Assembly: GCA_019828545.1 (NCBI GenBank)
Contig: JACVRA010000192.1
Coordinates: forward strand, 434,001-498,000
Origin: Paracamarosporium sp. OC-R06-R3
Lineage: Eukaryota; Ascomycota; Dothideomycetes; Pleosporales; Didymosphaeriaceae
Length of the DNA stretch: 64,000 nucleotides
Direction of reading: 5' to 3'
Below, in pieces: positions 1 to 10,814 of the stretch. A program made the translations under genes and the position numbers. The notes beneath the pieces were generated by a model. It saw only the letters and a list, made by a program, of their open reading frames with translations, did not search any database and was not told where the DNA came from. Numbering within the stretch: the stretch's first letter is position 1; each line of letters begins with the position of its first letter.

Positions 1-513
1 CCTCAGAAGCCCGCTAATAAACCCAAATCCGCACCCGTCGCTGAATCATGGGATGACGACCTCTCCGGCAGCGGCTCCGATACCGAAACAGAAGAAGCTT
101 CGTCAAATACGCGCTCTAAGGACCGTGACTCGCTTTCCCCGCTCGCAACCGTCAAGTCCGTCGATTCGCCGCACCCCCCGCCGCCTACTCCTGCGAGTCC
201 AACGGCCGTGCCTTTCGACTTCCCAGACAACGTGCCGTATGGCATAGGAGGTGGCGGAAACAGTACCGATGGGAGTCGGAGGGGGAGTGGCACGGCGAGT
301 CCAGCAAGGAGGCCGGACAAGACGACTGCGGTTGCCGGACGATTGATTGCGGGAGCGTTGGGCGTGAGAGCACCAAGGAGGACTGAGGAGGAGAGGGAAT
401 ATGATCGGGCGATGAGGGACAAGGAGAGGAAGAGGAGGGATGAGGAAAGGGAGAGGGAGAGGAAGGAGAGACAGGCTGCCGAGGATAGGAAGAAGTCGGT
501 GTGGGAGGATTGA
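1..513 (+). CDS. C-terminal part of an unrecognised coiled-coil protein (5' truncated)
   Basis: The reading frame is open from the first base and stops at 511-513, so about 170 C-terminal residues are visible and the start lies outside the window. The fragment opens with a Lys/Pro-rich stretch and an acidic SWDDD segment. A Ser/Pro-rich disordered part follows, then a run TAVAGRLIAGALGVRAPRR, and a highly charged Arg/Glu/Lys tail of about 45 residues that should form a single helix or coiled coil, ending KKSVWED. The tail is low-complexity and gives no secure family. I do not recognise the protein and assign no function. The next gene (SUMO) is convergent, with 532 bp between the two stops. 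Confidence 0.75.
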   Translation, partial: PQKPANKPKSAPVAESWDDDLSGSGSDTETEEASSNTRSKDRDSLSPLATVKSVDSPHPPPPTPASPTAVPFDFPDNVPYGIGGGGNSTDGSRRGSGTASPARRPDKTTAVAGRLIAGALGVRAPRRTEEEREYDRAMRDKERKRRDEERERERKERQAAEDRKKSVWED

Positions 514-1045
514 GGGGAGCTCGGCCTGCGAGCTGTCAAAAGGTGCTTTGGTGTCAATATGAAGGCTGTACTATTTGAGTTTGGGCCGGTGCGTCCTGCT
601 AGGGTATCTGGCATGGTTAAACATGGATTGAGCTACGATGACAACTTGTATATATACAAACCGTAATGTATCATTGATCAAGTTGAGTGCGGTACTTGGA
701 GCGCGTCTGATGTGATACTGAACAAGTCATCATGGAGCTCCCACATCAAGAAGCATGGAGTTTCGCGTGCGAAATGTGATTCAGTTCTTCCGAAATCGAT
801 ATAAAGAGCTACAAGAAAAAAACATGTTGGGAAACAAGAAGCGTCCTCCAGGCACCCAGCCGGTGACGCCAAACCCAAACACATCATCACCTTGGTGTAA
901 GAAGTATAAGAAATCCATCCTCCGCTGTTCGCCAAATGCATTCAAATTCGTGAATTGTCGTCGTTACCATCCTAGACGCCATGCACACCACCCCGCCGCT
1001 GCGTTGGCGCGAATGCGCTAGACCGTTGCACCTCCGACCGAAACA
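514..1045. other. Intergenic region between convergent genes
   Basis: This holds the 3' ends of the flanking genes. Short open frames here show no domain or coding character. I see no RNA gene or repeat. Confidence 0.5.
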
Positions 1046-1406
1046 CTAGCAGCCTCCAATCTGCTCCTGATGTACTTCGAGCGTGTCGCCGTCCTGCATA
1101 TCGAGCTGCGACAAGTCAGCAAAGAACTGAGCCATAGCTATCGATGCCCTGCGGCAATACGCTCAACCATGTACGTACCGAGTCAGGATTATCTGTGGGC
1201 TGCACCCTCTGTCCATCGAAGAGGAATCGGACGCTCTGCATGTTCTTTCCCTGGCGGTCGCAGAACGCGTTCATAAGCTTGCTAAGCTGTGTGGTGCGCT
1301 TGATCTTGAAGAAGACCTCATTGTTGTTGTCGGTGACCTTGATGTTAAGGTGCTCTTGCTGGCCATCTTCAGGCTTTTGCTGCATGGGCGATCCGTTGTC
1401 CGACAT
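1046..1406 (-). CDS. SMT3: SUMO (Smt3-type ubiquitin-like modifier)
   Basis: Two exons, complement(1179..1406, 1046..1105), joined by a phase-0 intron of 73 bp with donor GTACGT, branch-like CTGAC and acceptor CAG. The product is 95 aa. A disordered N-terminus is followed by the beta-grasp fold: EHLNIKVTDNNNEVFFKIKR, then LMNAFCDRQGK and VRFLFDGQRV. Exon 2 supplies LDMQDGDTLEVHQEQIGGC. The diglycine is the conjugation site; a SUMO protease must remove the single trailing Cys to mature it. SUMO is attached to lysines of nuclear and septin proteins by E1 (Aos1-Uba2) and E2 (Ubc9). A TATA-like element lies 135-144 bp upstream. The Ulp1-type protease that would process it is encoded about 6 kb away. 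Confidence 0.95.
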
Positions 1407-3056
1407 TTTGCGTATGGGTGACGAGAAAGGATTTGGAGCGTGGGTTGTGACAACCGGGTGTACTTCTGTTGGGGTTAGAAGGCGTGGAAAGCGGTAGAAG
1501 TGGAGTGAGACGTACAGCAGCGACTGTGCGGAGTAGACGTGCTTTTTATAGGCGGGGATGATGCAGGAAGGCGTGAGCCGGTGGGCAGGAGCCGCAGCGC
1601 GAAGAGATGGAGGAAAGGATGGAGAGCTGCGCAAAAACACGTCGGCGGCCTTTAATATAGTGTGGCGAAAGTTTGTGAGATGAAAGAAGTGGGAGCGTGC
1701 GTCGCTGGCCGCGACGTTGAGGTGAGCGTGTGGCTAGTGGGGTTTTCGTCCAGGCTCAAGGCAAAGGGCCAGGGCCGCGGCAGCTTTTCGTCTCTTACTT
1801 TGGACTTCGTAATCCTGTCTTACCTCCACGCTCAATCTATACGCGTTGCCCAATCACCCTCTTATCTTCAGCTGTGGGGAACTAAGCTCGGTTCTTGTCT
1901 GCATCCGCATCCGCATTTGCACCTGCACCTGCATTCACCAGGTCACGTGACACAATGGTGTGTATTTGCTGCTGCATCTTGAATCATCTTGCAAGGCTTA
2001 TGGAGGTTGCAGGGATTGAAGGAAGATCTTCAAACAGATCCGCCGTGCCACTCTCGGGCTTGCGCCATCCAAAGTAATTATGCGCCTCTATGCTCAACGC
2101 ACATACTCACCCGTTGGAACAGACTGTTTGCAGAAGAGCAACTATAATGAAGAGAAATGCAGAAAAGAGGTACGTCGCTCTCCAGACCTAGCTTCGACAG
2201 ATCGTTCTCCAACCCAACGACCCTAAAGCGCCTCTGCAGTCAACAGAAAGGCACCTTCGCTGACTTGTCCCAGGTCGATGCTCTCTACGAATGCTGTAAT
2301 GCGTTTTACCAAGAAAAGGGCGAGGGTGCAAGCACAGTGAGCTGTCCAAAGTACTCGCTCTTGAAGTATGGTTTGGAATCCAGTGTTGTAACACTATGCT
2401 TACAGAAACAGATTGAAGATGAAGCAAAGGAGTCAGGAGTCCGCTTGAGTGCATCATGTGAAATACCATAGGCAGAAAGACATTCACGCAGCTCTTGTAG
2501 TAATACTGTAAAAATATCGTAGTGGCTGTTGAAGCGTGTCCTCGATTTTCAATGTGCACTGCTCGTGGACAAGTGAGGATTATGTACTATGTAACATTCT
2601 GCCCCGGCGTCCGAAGGTGATATCACAATCACTTGCGTGTCAGCAAGAGACGAGCGCACTGCTCCAGCGATGGCATAACACACAAGACGATATGTGCAAC
2701 ATGGAATGTAATACCACCTCTATATCTGCGCCTTCATGCTCCGCAAGGGAGTCCAGACAGTCACCAGGTGGTACGTTGTTCTAAGACAGTCGTGAGCGCG
2801 CAAAGAGGCCGCGAAGGACCTGCTCAAACACCGAACAGGTTTGAACCGAGACTCTAATGACCGCCTAAAAGACATTTGTGATGGAAGAAGAAGCAGGGCG
2901 TGCCGCTGCTGAATTTTATATGCGTGAGGCCCGCTCGCGCTAGTGCGCGCTCGGACCCACCGTCCGGAAGCTGCAGCTGCAAGTCGCGATTGTTTTGTCC
3001 TCGACTGCTTCGCACCGTCTCCCCAACCGCCTTGCCGCCCACGCGACTCTGCAACC
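1407..3056. other. Divergent intergenic region between SUMO and NUP84
   Basis: It holds the promoters of two divergent genes. At 1904-1940 there is a low-complexity run of degenerate hexamers (GCATCC, then GCACCT type). Open frames at 2157-2471 and on the opposite strand have no recognisable domain. I see no RNA gene. Confidence 0.5.
1541..1550 (-). promoter_or_regulatory. TATA-like box of the SUMO gene
   Basis: Read on the minus strand this is TATAAAAAGC, 135-144 bp upstream of the SUMO start codon, a usual TATA distance in filamentous fungi once a 5' leader is allowed for. Assigned by motif and position only. Confidence 0.45.
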
Positions 3057-6000
3057 ATGGAGTCCGCTTTGCAGCCAGCTCATCAGCCCGCTCCCCAGCG
3101 ACTTCAACTCCACGAAGTATGTGTTGACCCAGCCCTCCGCGATGCACGCCTATATGCTCATGCGTCGCTCCAACACCTGTCATGAGGGCTAGGCTTTCCC
3201 TCAGTTGATGCAGCAATTGACTTTAACAGGACCCTCTGCAGCCACTGCGCGCGATGGCCGATAGGGTTGGTAAAGAGGTGGAGGAGTTCGCCGAACGGTT
3301 AGACCTCTGGTATACCCAAAGCAGCGAAAATGAAAAGGCCAGGCACAAAGCCACCGTCAAGGTGGTTGGCAAGTTCAGAGACATCGCGGAGAGCAACGTC
3401 CGCGAGTTGAAGAAGCAGCACCCGGCTGCGGGCGAAGGCGAATTGGACGAGTCTACCAAAAAGCGCATCAGGCACTTGGCACAAAACGATGGACATCTTT
3501 TCGGACAGTCCTTACAGGCGCCAGCATCCTCGTCGAGCGCACAAGAATTGAAAGATTGGCAAGCGGAGCTTGCAACCTGGGAGCTCGTCCGTGTGATTTT
3601 CGATCATCACCACCCAGAGCCTGGAACGAACCCCGATGCAGTGAAAAGGGCGAAGCTAGTGACAGTGGGAGGCCTAGATCGTGGCTGCCCTAAGAACGAG
3701 GTGTGGGAGCGCTTCATTATAAGTGATGATCTGGCCAGGGAGAAGCAGGTCATATTGAAATGGCTGCAACAAACAGCGAAGAACAGCGAACGCAACGTCG
3801 ATTCGATACTCGAGCAATGGGCAAAGGAGTCTGGCAAAGATATCAACACCTGGACGAGCGGGTGGCTGGAAACAAAGGCCACTATCAAGCAAGCCAAACG
3901 CATGCAGGGTGTTGAGGGACCGCTGGACCCTGGCGTGACGGTGCCCGGCCGCCATACAGAGAAACCGCTGGTCACCCGCCTTGACCCAGATGCACAAACG
4001 CGACAGCAGGGCGCTTTGGAAAAGCCAGATGTGTACTACGAACACGCCCTATGGATGGCTTGCTACGAGATGCTTCGCCGTGGTGAACCATTGAGCAAGA
4101 TCAATGAGTGGCTCAAAGACAGAAACCAAGGTTTCCGTGCAATTTGCATTGGAGCTTCCGGTGGGCCGCAGCCTGATGGAGCACCAAACATGGCCCCGCA
4201 GGATTTCGGCTACCTATTCCGTCGGACCACATACCTTGCTGCTCAGAGTACCAGCTACCCCTACGAGGGTGCTGCCTTTGGCATGGTTTCTGGGAACTTC
4301 CAGAAGATTCAAGCCATCTCATCTCTATGGGATGATCACCTATATGCATACTACAACGCCCTTCTTCTATCTAGGTTCGACAACTTCCTGTTGACGGAAC
4401 CAAAAGACCAACCTCGCGCACAGAAACATCCACGTTTCAACTTTCCGGGAGTAATGGAACACTTCAACAACGACTGGGAAAACGCCACGCAGAAAGTCAT
4501 AGACTTGCTGAAGCACAACAAGTCTACATCGGAGGAAGCGAAGACCCCGATGAAGCTGATACAGAGCGCGCTCCTCACTGGAACCCTTGATGAGCTTGTA
4601 CATAAGGTTGGTATAGCCATTGCCGATTCCGTTCAATCCAAGTCTTCACGCCCTACCTTCATTGTTGATCCGGATCATAGCGAGGACGCAGCGCGTGCAA
4701 CTGGCCCCAATGGGATATTCTCTTCCAGGGGGGAGCGTTCCGTGATTGTTGAGGATTACTACCAAGCTTTCCTGCAAGACCCTCATGCGTTGCGGGTCTT
4801 GGTCCACGTCTTCATCGTATTTCAAAATTCACGCGATCCTCTCTCCAAGCGGCAGCGGTCCAAGCTTTTCGCAAGAGGCAACGTCATCGCAGCTTATCTC
4901 GAGTTTCTACGGTTCACCCAACGACTACAGCCCATCCCCTTGTATGCTGCACAGATGGAAAGATGGCGAGCTTCTATGACCCTCGCACGCATACTTCCGG
5001 AGATTACCGACCTCGATGAGCAGAAGCGTTGTGCCGACCTGATGAACGGATACGGGGTCGATGTAGAGGCTACATTGTCAAGATATTTCGATTTCGTTTT
5101 AGGTCAGACTGGCCTTGTCACAGGAATTGAGCATGGAGTTGCGAACCCCATTGCCAGATACGAACTGTTAGACAAACCCTGCGAGGGTCCCACTGCGGCA
5201 TTGTGGCCAAACGGGCAACATCTCAAAGATCATATTGTTGAATCAGTCACCCGAAGCGAAGACGATGCGGTAATCGAATGCCTATTGTGGTATGACCACC
5301 TAGAAAACAAGGACGAGGCGAGGTTATCCGCGCAAATTGCAAAAGCACTTGCCATATTTTTACGTAAGTTACACAACTACATTTTTCGTGTTTTAAACCA
5401 GAATGGACAAAATAATGGCCAACTATCAAGAAAAACCTGCGCTGGTCGCCTGTCGGTCTGCATACCACTCATCCCTAGGCACTACACCATCAGAACTCTG
5501 GCGCAGCTGCTAATGATCGTATAGTCACTGGCCATTTGGCCGCTGCCGATAAACTCGTCACCCAGGTCGGCGTAGGCATGGAGCATGACCTCTCTCACTT
5601 CGTTCGCCTCATCGTGCTTTTCAATCAATGGCGCACTGAAGAGACGAAATTACTCCGGTTCGTATCCACTTTCTCGAATGATTTTCTGCCCTTAGATAGG
5701 ACATCGCTCTTTTTCAGGACAACATCAACAACAAGAAACAAGCTAACAGATTCCCGGACAGAATGCAACGCACCAACCACAATGGCTCCGCTACGCTTAG
5801 AGACATCCTCGAGGCCATCAGCGCTACAGTAGTCGCAATCCTGGAACCCTCGTATGACCCTTCAGAGACAGAACTTTGGCAGATATACAAGATATACATT
5901 CCTGAGATGATCTTGGCATACCTTGCGGTACTTCATGCTGGCTCCTTGATTTTGAAGAGAGATTATGCGATTGTAGCGATGGATCTCGCAATTACATTGG

Positions 6001-6173
6001 CAAAGAAGGAATGGCTGAACAAAACATTTCAGGAAGCGAAGCGCATGCGAGAGCTAGTGGAGCGTATCGCGGATGTGTCGCGCTCGATGGTAGAGCTGGG
6101 CGAGAAGCAAAAAGTGAAAATGACTAAGGAAGGCAAGACCTTCCACATCTGGAACCTCAATAGGCAAAGTTAG
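3057..6173 (+). CDS. NUP84: Nuclear pore protein Nup84/Nup107
   Basis: Four exons, 3057..3116, 3230..5363, 5525..5661, 5700..6173, give 934 aa. Exon 1 encodes the first 20 residues; its GTATGT donor and AACAG acceptor keep phase 0 into a frame that is open upstream of the internal Met at 3254. Intron 2 (160 bp, phase 1) joins AIFL to LTGHLAAADKL, matching the helical repeat pattern of the family. Intron 3 is only 38 bp. Family-typical segments are the N-terminal helices (EFAERLDLWY), HALWMACYEMLRRG, the conserved WLKDRNQGFRAICIG, and IECLLWYDHLENKDE. Nup84/Nup107 is an alpha-helical member of the Y-shaped scaffold complex of the pore. In yeast this complex helps anchor Ulp1, which is encoded just downstream on the same strand. 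Confidence 0.9.
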
Positions 6174-6710
6174 GCGCCTGGATAATCGTTCTGATCATGT
6201 ACAATATAGCCTGTGTTCACTGCTGGGTGCTAGAGCCTTGAATTTTGTGGGGACAATGCATTGTTTGCTGGCGTCTGGGGCTTCTGATGTGCTCCTGCCT
6301 TTTGAGTGCCAGCGTGTGGGGATTTGGCTACGAGGATCTTGCATAGCGTGTCTGTCGAGGCTGCATTGCATCATTCTGTGGATTGGCCTCGGATTGTGAG
6401 GAAGTCGCGTGCCTCCGTTGTAGCAGAACCAATCTAGCGTTCCTCGTGATATGGTGATGGCTGTTTCGACGATAACGTATGCCGACGTGTCGGCACTGCT
6501 GACAGTCACCAAGGCGGCTGTATTGGGCTGTCGTTATGGAAAGCAGCAACCGGCCGAGCGAGGTGTTGTACGACGACCGTTGGCCAGCCGAAGAGGCGAC
6601 ATCAAGTTGTTTCACGTGCGCTCGCGTTCAATTCAGCAAACCCCGCCTATGGTACCGTGTATTGGGTGACGCGTAGCAAGCATGCATATGAGATCCAAGC
6701 GCCTAGCGCC

Positions 6711-6742
6711 AGGGCTGCAGGAGGGCTGCAGGAGGGCTGCAG
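6711..6742. repeat. 11-bp tandem repeat, three copies
   Basis: The unit AGGGCTGCAGG starts at 6711, 6722 and 6733; the third copy lacks its last base. Confidence 0.9.
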
Positions 6743-6780
6743 CCAATGCGACGCGGGCATTGCCAGACGTGAACGCGTGG

Positions 6781-6808
6781 GGTGGTTCGCGTCTGGTGGT
6801 TCGCGTCT
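6781..6808. repeat. 14-bp direct repeat, two perfect copies
   Basis: The unit GGTGGTTCGCGTCT occurs twice head-to-tail, about 290 bp upstream of the ULP1 start codon. Confidence 0.9.
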
Positions 6809-7095
6809 GTTTCGAGCCTCCCTTCCGAATGGGGAACGCGCATGGCGCAAACGAGCTTAGCGCCCGGCAGACGCTAGGTGGCGCGCCCAGATAGGCTTGG
6901 TCGATGCCCGGTTTGGAGGGGCGGGTATGGTCCGTGCCCTGGCAAGCGTGACGTCGCCTTGGCAGCAAGCGCAAAAGCGCGTCCCTGCCGCTCTCCTCCT
7001 TCCCTCCCACCACACGCTCTACACCACACTTTCCCGCACCCGCTCTGCACACGCAACGCAGCTACCTCAACAGCACAGCTCCAGTTGCAGACAAT

Positions 7096-9671
7096 ATGTC
7101 CAAGCGTGTCGCACCTGAGGGTGAAGAGCTCATAGTAAGTACAATTGGCCTCTTTATTGCCCGTCTGCATGACAGCGGGTCCTCAATCTTTCGGCCGGCC
7201 TGGCGTCGTCTTCATTGCCAGCTTCAGATGCTCACGCATAGCAGACTCCTTCCACAAGCTTCACGGTAGAGCAACCAGCTGCCACGGCCTGGTTCTACAC
7301 AACCCTTGCGCCATACGTGCCCACGACCACGCTCCAGAACATCGTCTCCTTGCCGTTTCGCGTGTTGGACCGCGTCTTCCACCCTCAACAGATTTGTGTT
7401 CAGACAATCACCCGCGAAGATGGTGCACGTAAGAAGCGCCTTGTCGACGCTGGTGCTGCCGACTATGAGGCCTCGCCGCACTCCAGCACCGTTTTGCTCT
7501 CCTACGCGTCGCCGGGCTCCAACGCGTCTCCGAGTTCAAGCCTAAGTCCGGGCTTCAAGATAACTCCGGATTTCAACAACACGTCACACTCTAAGATAGT
7601 GCGGCGCTCCGTATTCTCTCGAAGCTCGAATCTGTCTCCTCAATCGGGTGTTTCTCCGAGCAACGTAACATCATCACGCTTCAGGATTTCCCCAGCGCCC
7701 ATCATCACTCCGCGTGACATACTCTCTTCTCGCTTCAGATTCTCTCTACCGTACGCAAGCTCTCCGCCGCGTGCAGTCTCTCCGCCGCGCTCAAGCTCAC
7801 CGCCACCGCTTTCCGGGTCCCGTTGGAAGGACCGCGCAGTTGCATCTCGCCGCGAGACTGGCGAGGAGCTCATTGACTATGCGTCTCCCTTGCAGTCACA
7901 TATGGATGCATGGCCAGCACCTCTGCAGATCAAGAAGAAAACTCGCGTCGTCACTCCACCCAGCGACCAAGTTAACATCTGGCCTGCTGCAAATGACTCG
8001 AAATCTCCTATTCCCCAAACCGAATACACGGCAAGCCCCCAGAAGACCGATGGTGCGGCCGAGGCTTTATCTCTCTGGGACTCCACCCATGCCTCACCAA
8101 CCACTGCCAGTCCCACTGCAGAGGCCACTCACACTCCGCAAGCCACCGGGTTCATTGACAATCCGGAATTCAACGAGTCCATTCACTCTCCGGCAATGGC
8201 TGAGCTCCTTCAAGCTCTTTCAACACCTGTTGGATCTACGTACGATAACGATGTCTCAATGGTTGATGCACCCCCCGCAAGGCATGTTGACTTCAACGAG
8301 GCCGTCAACGTCAGGTACATCGCGAAGGCGTACGATAGGGATTTCTTTCAGCAGGAGTTTGAGCGCCACTGGGAACCCATAATCGACGACCCTAAGAGGC
8401 CAAGTTCGATGATTTTGAGTGAACTGATGTGTGGCGATCTCCGCGTTCTCGATACGCGTGAGCATACAACACCTTTCCAGGACTACATCAAAACTACTTA
8501 CGGTCACAAGGCCGAACAAGTCTACAACGACCCCGAGGTTGCCGTTCTACTGGACCGGTTCGAGTCCAAGGTTAAGGACCTTAAAAAGCACGATGCGCAG
8601 CCCTCAGCCCAAGCGGTCGCCGAGATGCAGCAAGAGACGCTAGTAGAATTGAAAACGGTGGCAATGGAGGCTCATAATTCGCAAGACTCAGTGCTCGAAG
8701 ACATCTGGGAAGCTGAAGGAGACTCTTCGATTTTGGAGGGGCTCAACGACGTTAACGATCCGCTACGACCATCCAATTCTCTGGAGCAGTCCATGCTGTC
8801 TCTGCAGCTCGCTCAAGAGTATGCTGATGAGCTGCCGCCGGATCTTCTATGTAGTGAATCCCCGCCACTTCAGCCGGTCGACGATCTCCCTCTCCCGCCT
8901 ATCCTCGACATCACGCCTCTTATGGCCCCTCTCACTAAGGATGAGATCGACTACATAGCCGAAGTTGCCGTAGAACACGGAGAGAACCCAGCCGCCAAAC
9001 TAGTCAAGCCGATAGAAACCGAACTAACAACGCACGACTTCGGTACTCTGCTACCCGATATGTTCAACGGCGATGCTAAGGGCTGGCTCAACGACAATAT
9101 CATCAATGAATATCTTGAGGTTCTCGTGAACGATGTCAAACAGAAGGAAAACTACGTCCTAGTCCGCGGGAAAGGCGGTTCCGCTCCTCCAGTCCACGCG
9201 TTCAAATCGCAATGGTACACTTCTATGCAGAACAACCCAGACCTAGTCGCCCGTTGGGCTCGACCAATGCAGTTGCTCGGCGAGAAGTTTCTCGACTGCA
9301 AATTGGTTCTGATCCCTATTTGCCATCATTCGCATTGGCGCCTCATTGCGATCAAACCCAAAGAGCGTTTGATTGAGTATTACGACTCGCTGCTCAATCC
9401 GGGAAAACACTATACAGACCTGGCACTCGAATGGGTTAAGCGCGTTCTAGGACAGCATTTTGTGGAAACCGATTGGTCGATTTCTGAAGACCAGAAAAGC
9501 GAAGAGCAACTGAACGCTAGTGACTGCGGCGTCTTCACTCTACTCAATGCTTTGGTTTTGCTACGTGGCGAAGAGCACAACCGCGTCGAGGTCACCGACG
9601 GAATGAGCGACTCACGCCTTCGAGTGGCTGCTTCACTCCTTGCGAAGAAGCCCACGACAGAGATGGACTGA
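7096..9671 (+). CDS. ULP1: Ulp1/SENP-type SUMO protease (C48 family)
   Basis: Two exons, 7096..7134 and 7242..9671, give 822 aa. Exon 1 encodes only MSKRVAPEGEELI. The 107-bp phase-0 intron has donor GTAAGT and acceptor TAG; the frame before 7317 is open back to that acceptor. Residues about 50-300 are disordered and rich in Ser, Pro and Thr (many SP sites). The C48 domain fills the last 240 residues: WLNDNIINEYLEVL, then His711 in SHWRLIAI, Asp728 in EYYDSLLNPG, Gln769 and Cys775 in SDCGVF, which is the complete catalytic set with the usual Gln-Cys spacing. The enzyme matures SUMO and removes it from targets, in yeast mostly at the nuclear pore. The order NUP84-ULP1 on one strand, with SUMO nearby, is notable. 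The long N-terminus probably holds localisation signals (inference). Confidence 0.92.
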
Positions 9672-10814
9672 TTGGCGGCAGGGGTTATCTCACCCCAGCA
9701 TGTCCTCTACATTCACCGACGATACGACCTTTTCATGTTGTTCCCTGGTTTTCCTTGGCGTTTTGGCTCTTGGTATTGGGGTCCTGTGCTACCCCCGGAT
9801 GACCTTTACGATGCTCAACGATAAGCGCTTTTCTCTTGTCCGAGCCTTTTGGTGTTTGGGTTGTTTGTTTCTCGAGTTCACATGTTATCACTGATGACCT
9901 TTACGATACACCACGATGGCTCTTTTTCTACTTTTTTCTTTTTGCATGGGAGTTTCGGTTGTTTGCTATCGACCTCATTATGTCATCGCCGGATGACCTT
10001 TACGATACATCACGATAGCTCTTTTTCTCTTTTTCTGCTTTTTTGCATGGAAGTTTCGGTTGTTTGCTATCGACTTCATATGACATCGCCGGATGACCTC
10101 TATGGTGCCCGACAATGTGTCTTTCCTCTTTTTTTAGACTTTTTCTCTGGTTGTTTGGGCGGATGCTGGTCCAAATTTTTGTTTTTGTTTTTCTTTTTCG
10201 GATGGCGTTTACAATGCCCGATGGATGGGCCTTTTTGGTTTTTCTTGTTATGGCGAATTGCTTGCATAGCGATGGCATGGCATGGTTTGGCGCTCACTAA
10301 CGACTTGATACCCCCTGGATGGCATTCTGATCACTTCTGTACTGTATTGTAGCACTCAATAACATCAAGAAAAAAATTCTCTCCATATGCATGTGATGTG
10401 AAGTCTCAAGTGCCGCGAAACATCAGGAGAAACAACGGGCAATGGCAGGAAACGGCTTGGTGTGACTAAGAATCATGATGCGCTGAGTTGTTTAAATGCC
10501 GGATTGGCTCAGCATAGATGCTACTTAGGCAAATAACCTTTGTACCTCTAATGTTAGACTACACGTTTACAAACTAAAGGCAGATTTTGGGGGAACGTGT
10601 TACTTCAAGCAGGCGACTCAGAGGCCGGCTATGCAATGACTTACAGATTGAAATTGTATCTTTCTATAAAACTAGGACTGAGGTATGGGTACCCTGTATT
10701 GGCCCAAAACAGACGATATAGCACCCGACATTTCCTCCCCTATCTATAAGCCAAATTCACACATACGACATCCCAGAATGCGGAGTACAGACAACACCGG
10801 ATCCGAGATGCCAC
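9672..10814. other. Intergenic region with decayed ~100-bp repeats
   Basis: The left half is T-rich and holds the repeat block described separately. The right half (about 10340-10814) is plain sequence between convergent genes with no recognisable feature. Confidence 0.6.
9791..10330. repeat. Degenerate ~100-bp tandem repeat, 5-6 copies
   Basis: A core CCGGATGACCTTTACGATAC recurs. Its GATGAC or equivalent starts at 9798, 9893, 9991, 10092 and 10201 (GATGGCG), with a weak sixth copy near 10318, so spacing is 95, 98, 101, 109 and 117. Each core is followed by a T-rich stretch. Between copies 2 and 3 and copies 3 and 4, a 36-bp segment (TTGCATGGRAGTTTCGGTTG and on) is almost identical, 101 bp apart. 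Open frames across the block follow the repeats and have no coding character. The block lies in the 3' flank of ULP1. Confidence 0.85.

Larger units (their letters stand above)
6174..7095. other. Intergenic region NUP84 to ULP1 with short tandem repeats
   Basis: It contains two small direct repeats, annotated separately, and the presumed ULP1 promoter. A pyrimidine-rich stretch (about 6990-7060) precedes the ULP1 start. No domain-bearing open frame is seen. Confidence 0.5.

Noticed and set aside
3..614. Long minus-strand open frame of 203 codons
   Set aside because: Antisense to the C-terminal coding frame at 1-513. It is a Ser/Leu low-complexity translation of a charged coiled-coil sequence with no domain.
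5364..5524. Shorter NUP84 intron ending at the CCAG at 5400
   Set aside because: It would add about 37 residues and then hit a stop. Using the TATAG acceptor at 5524 restores the conserved LTGHLAAADKL and keeps the frame.
9640..10352. Overlapping plus-strand frames in the repeat block
   Set aside because: They are T-rich translations (Phe/Leu) of the tandem repeat, have repeated peptides in different frames and lack any domain.
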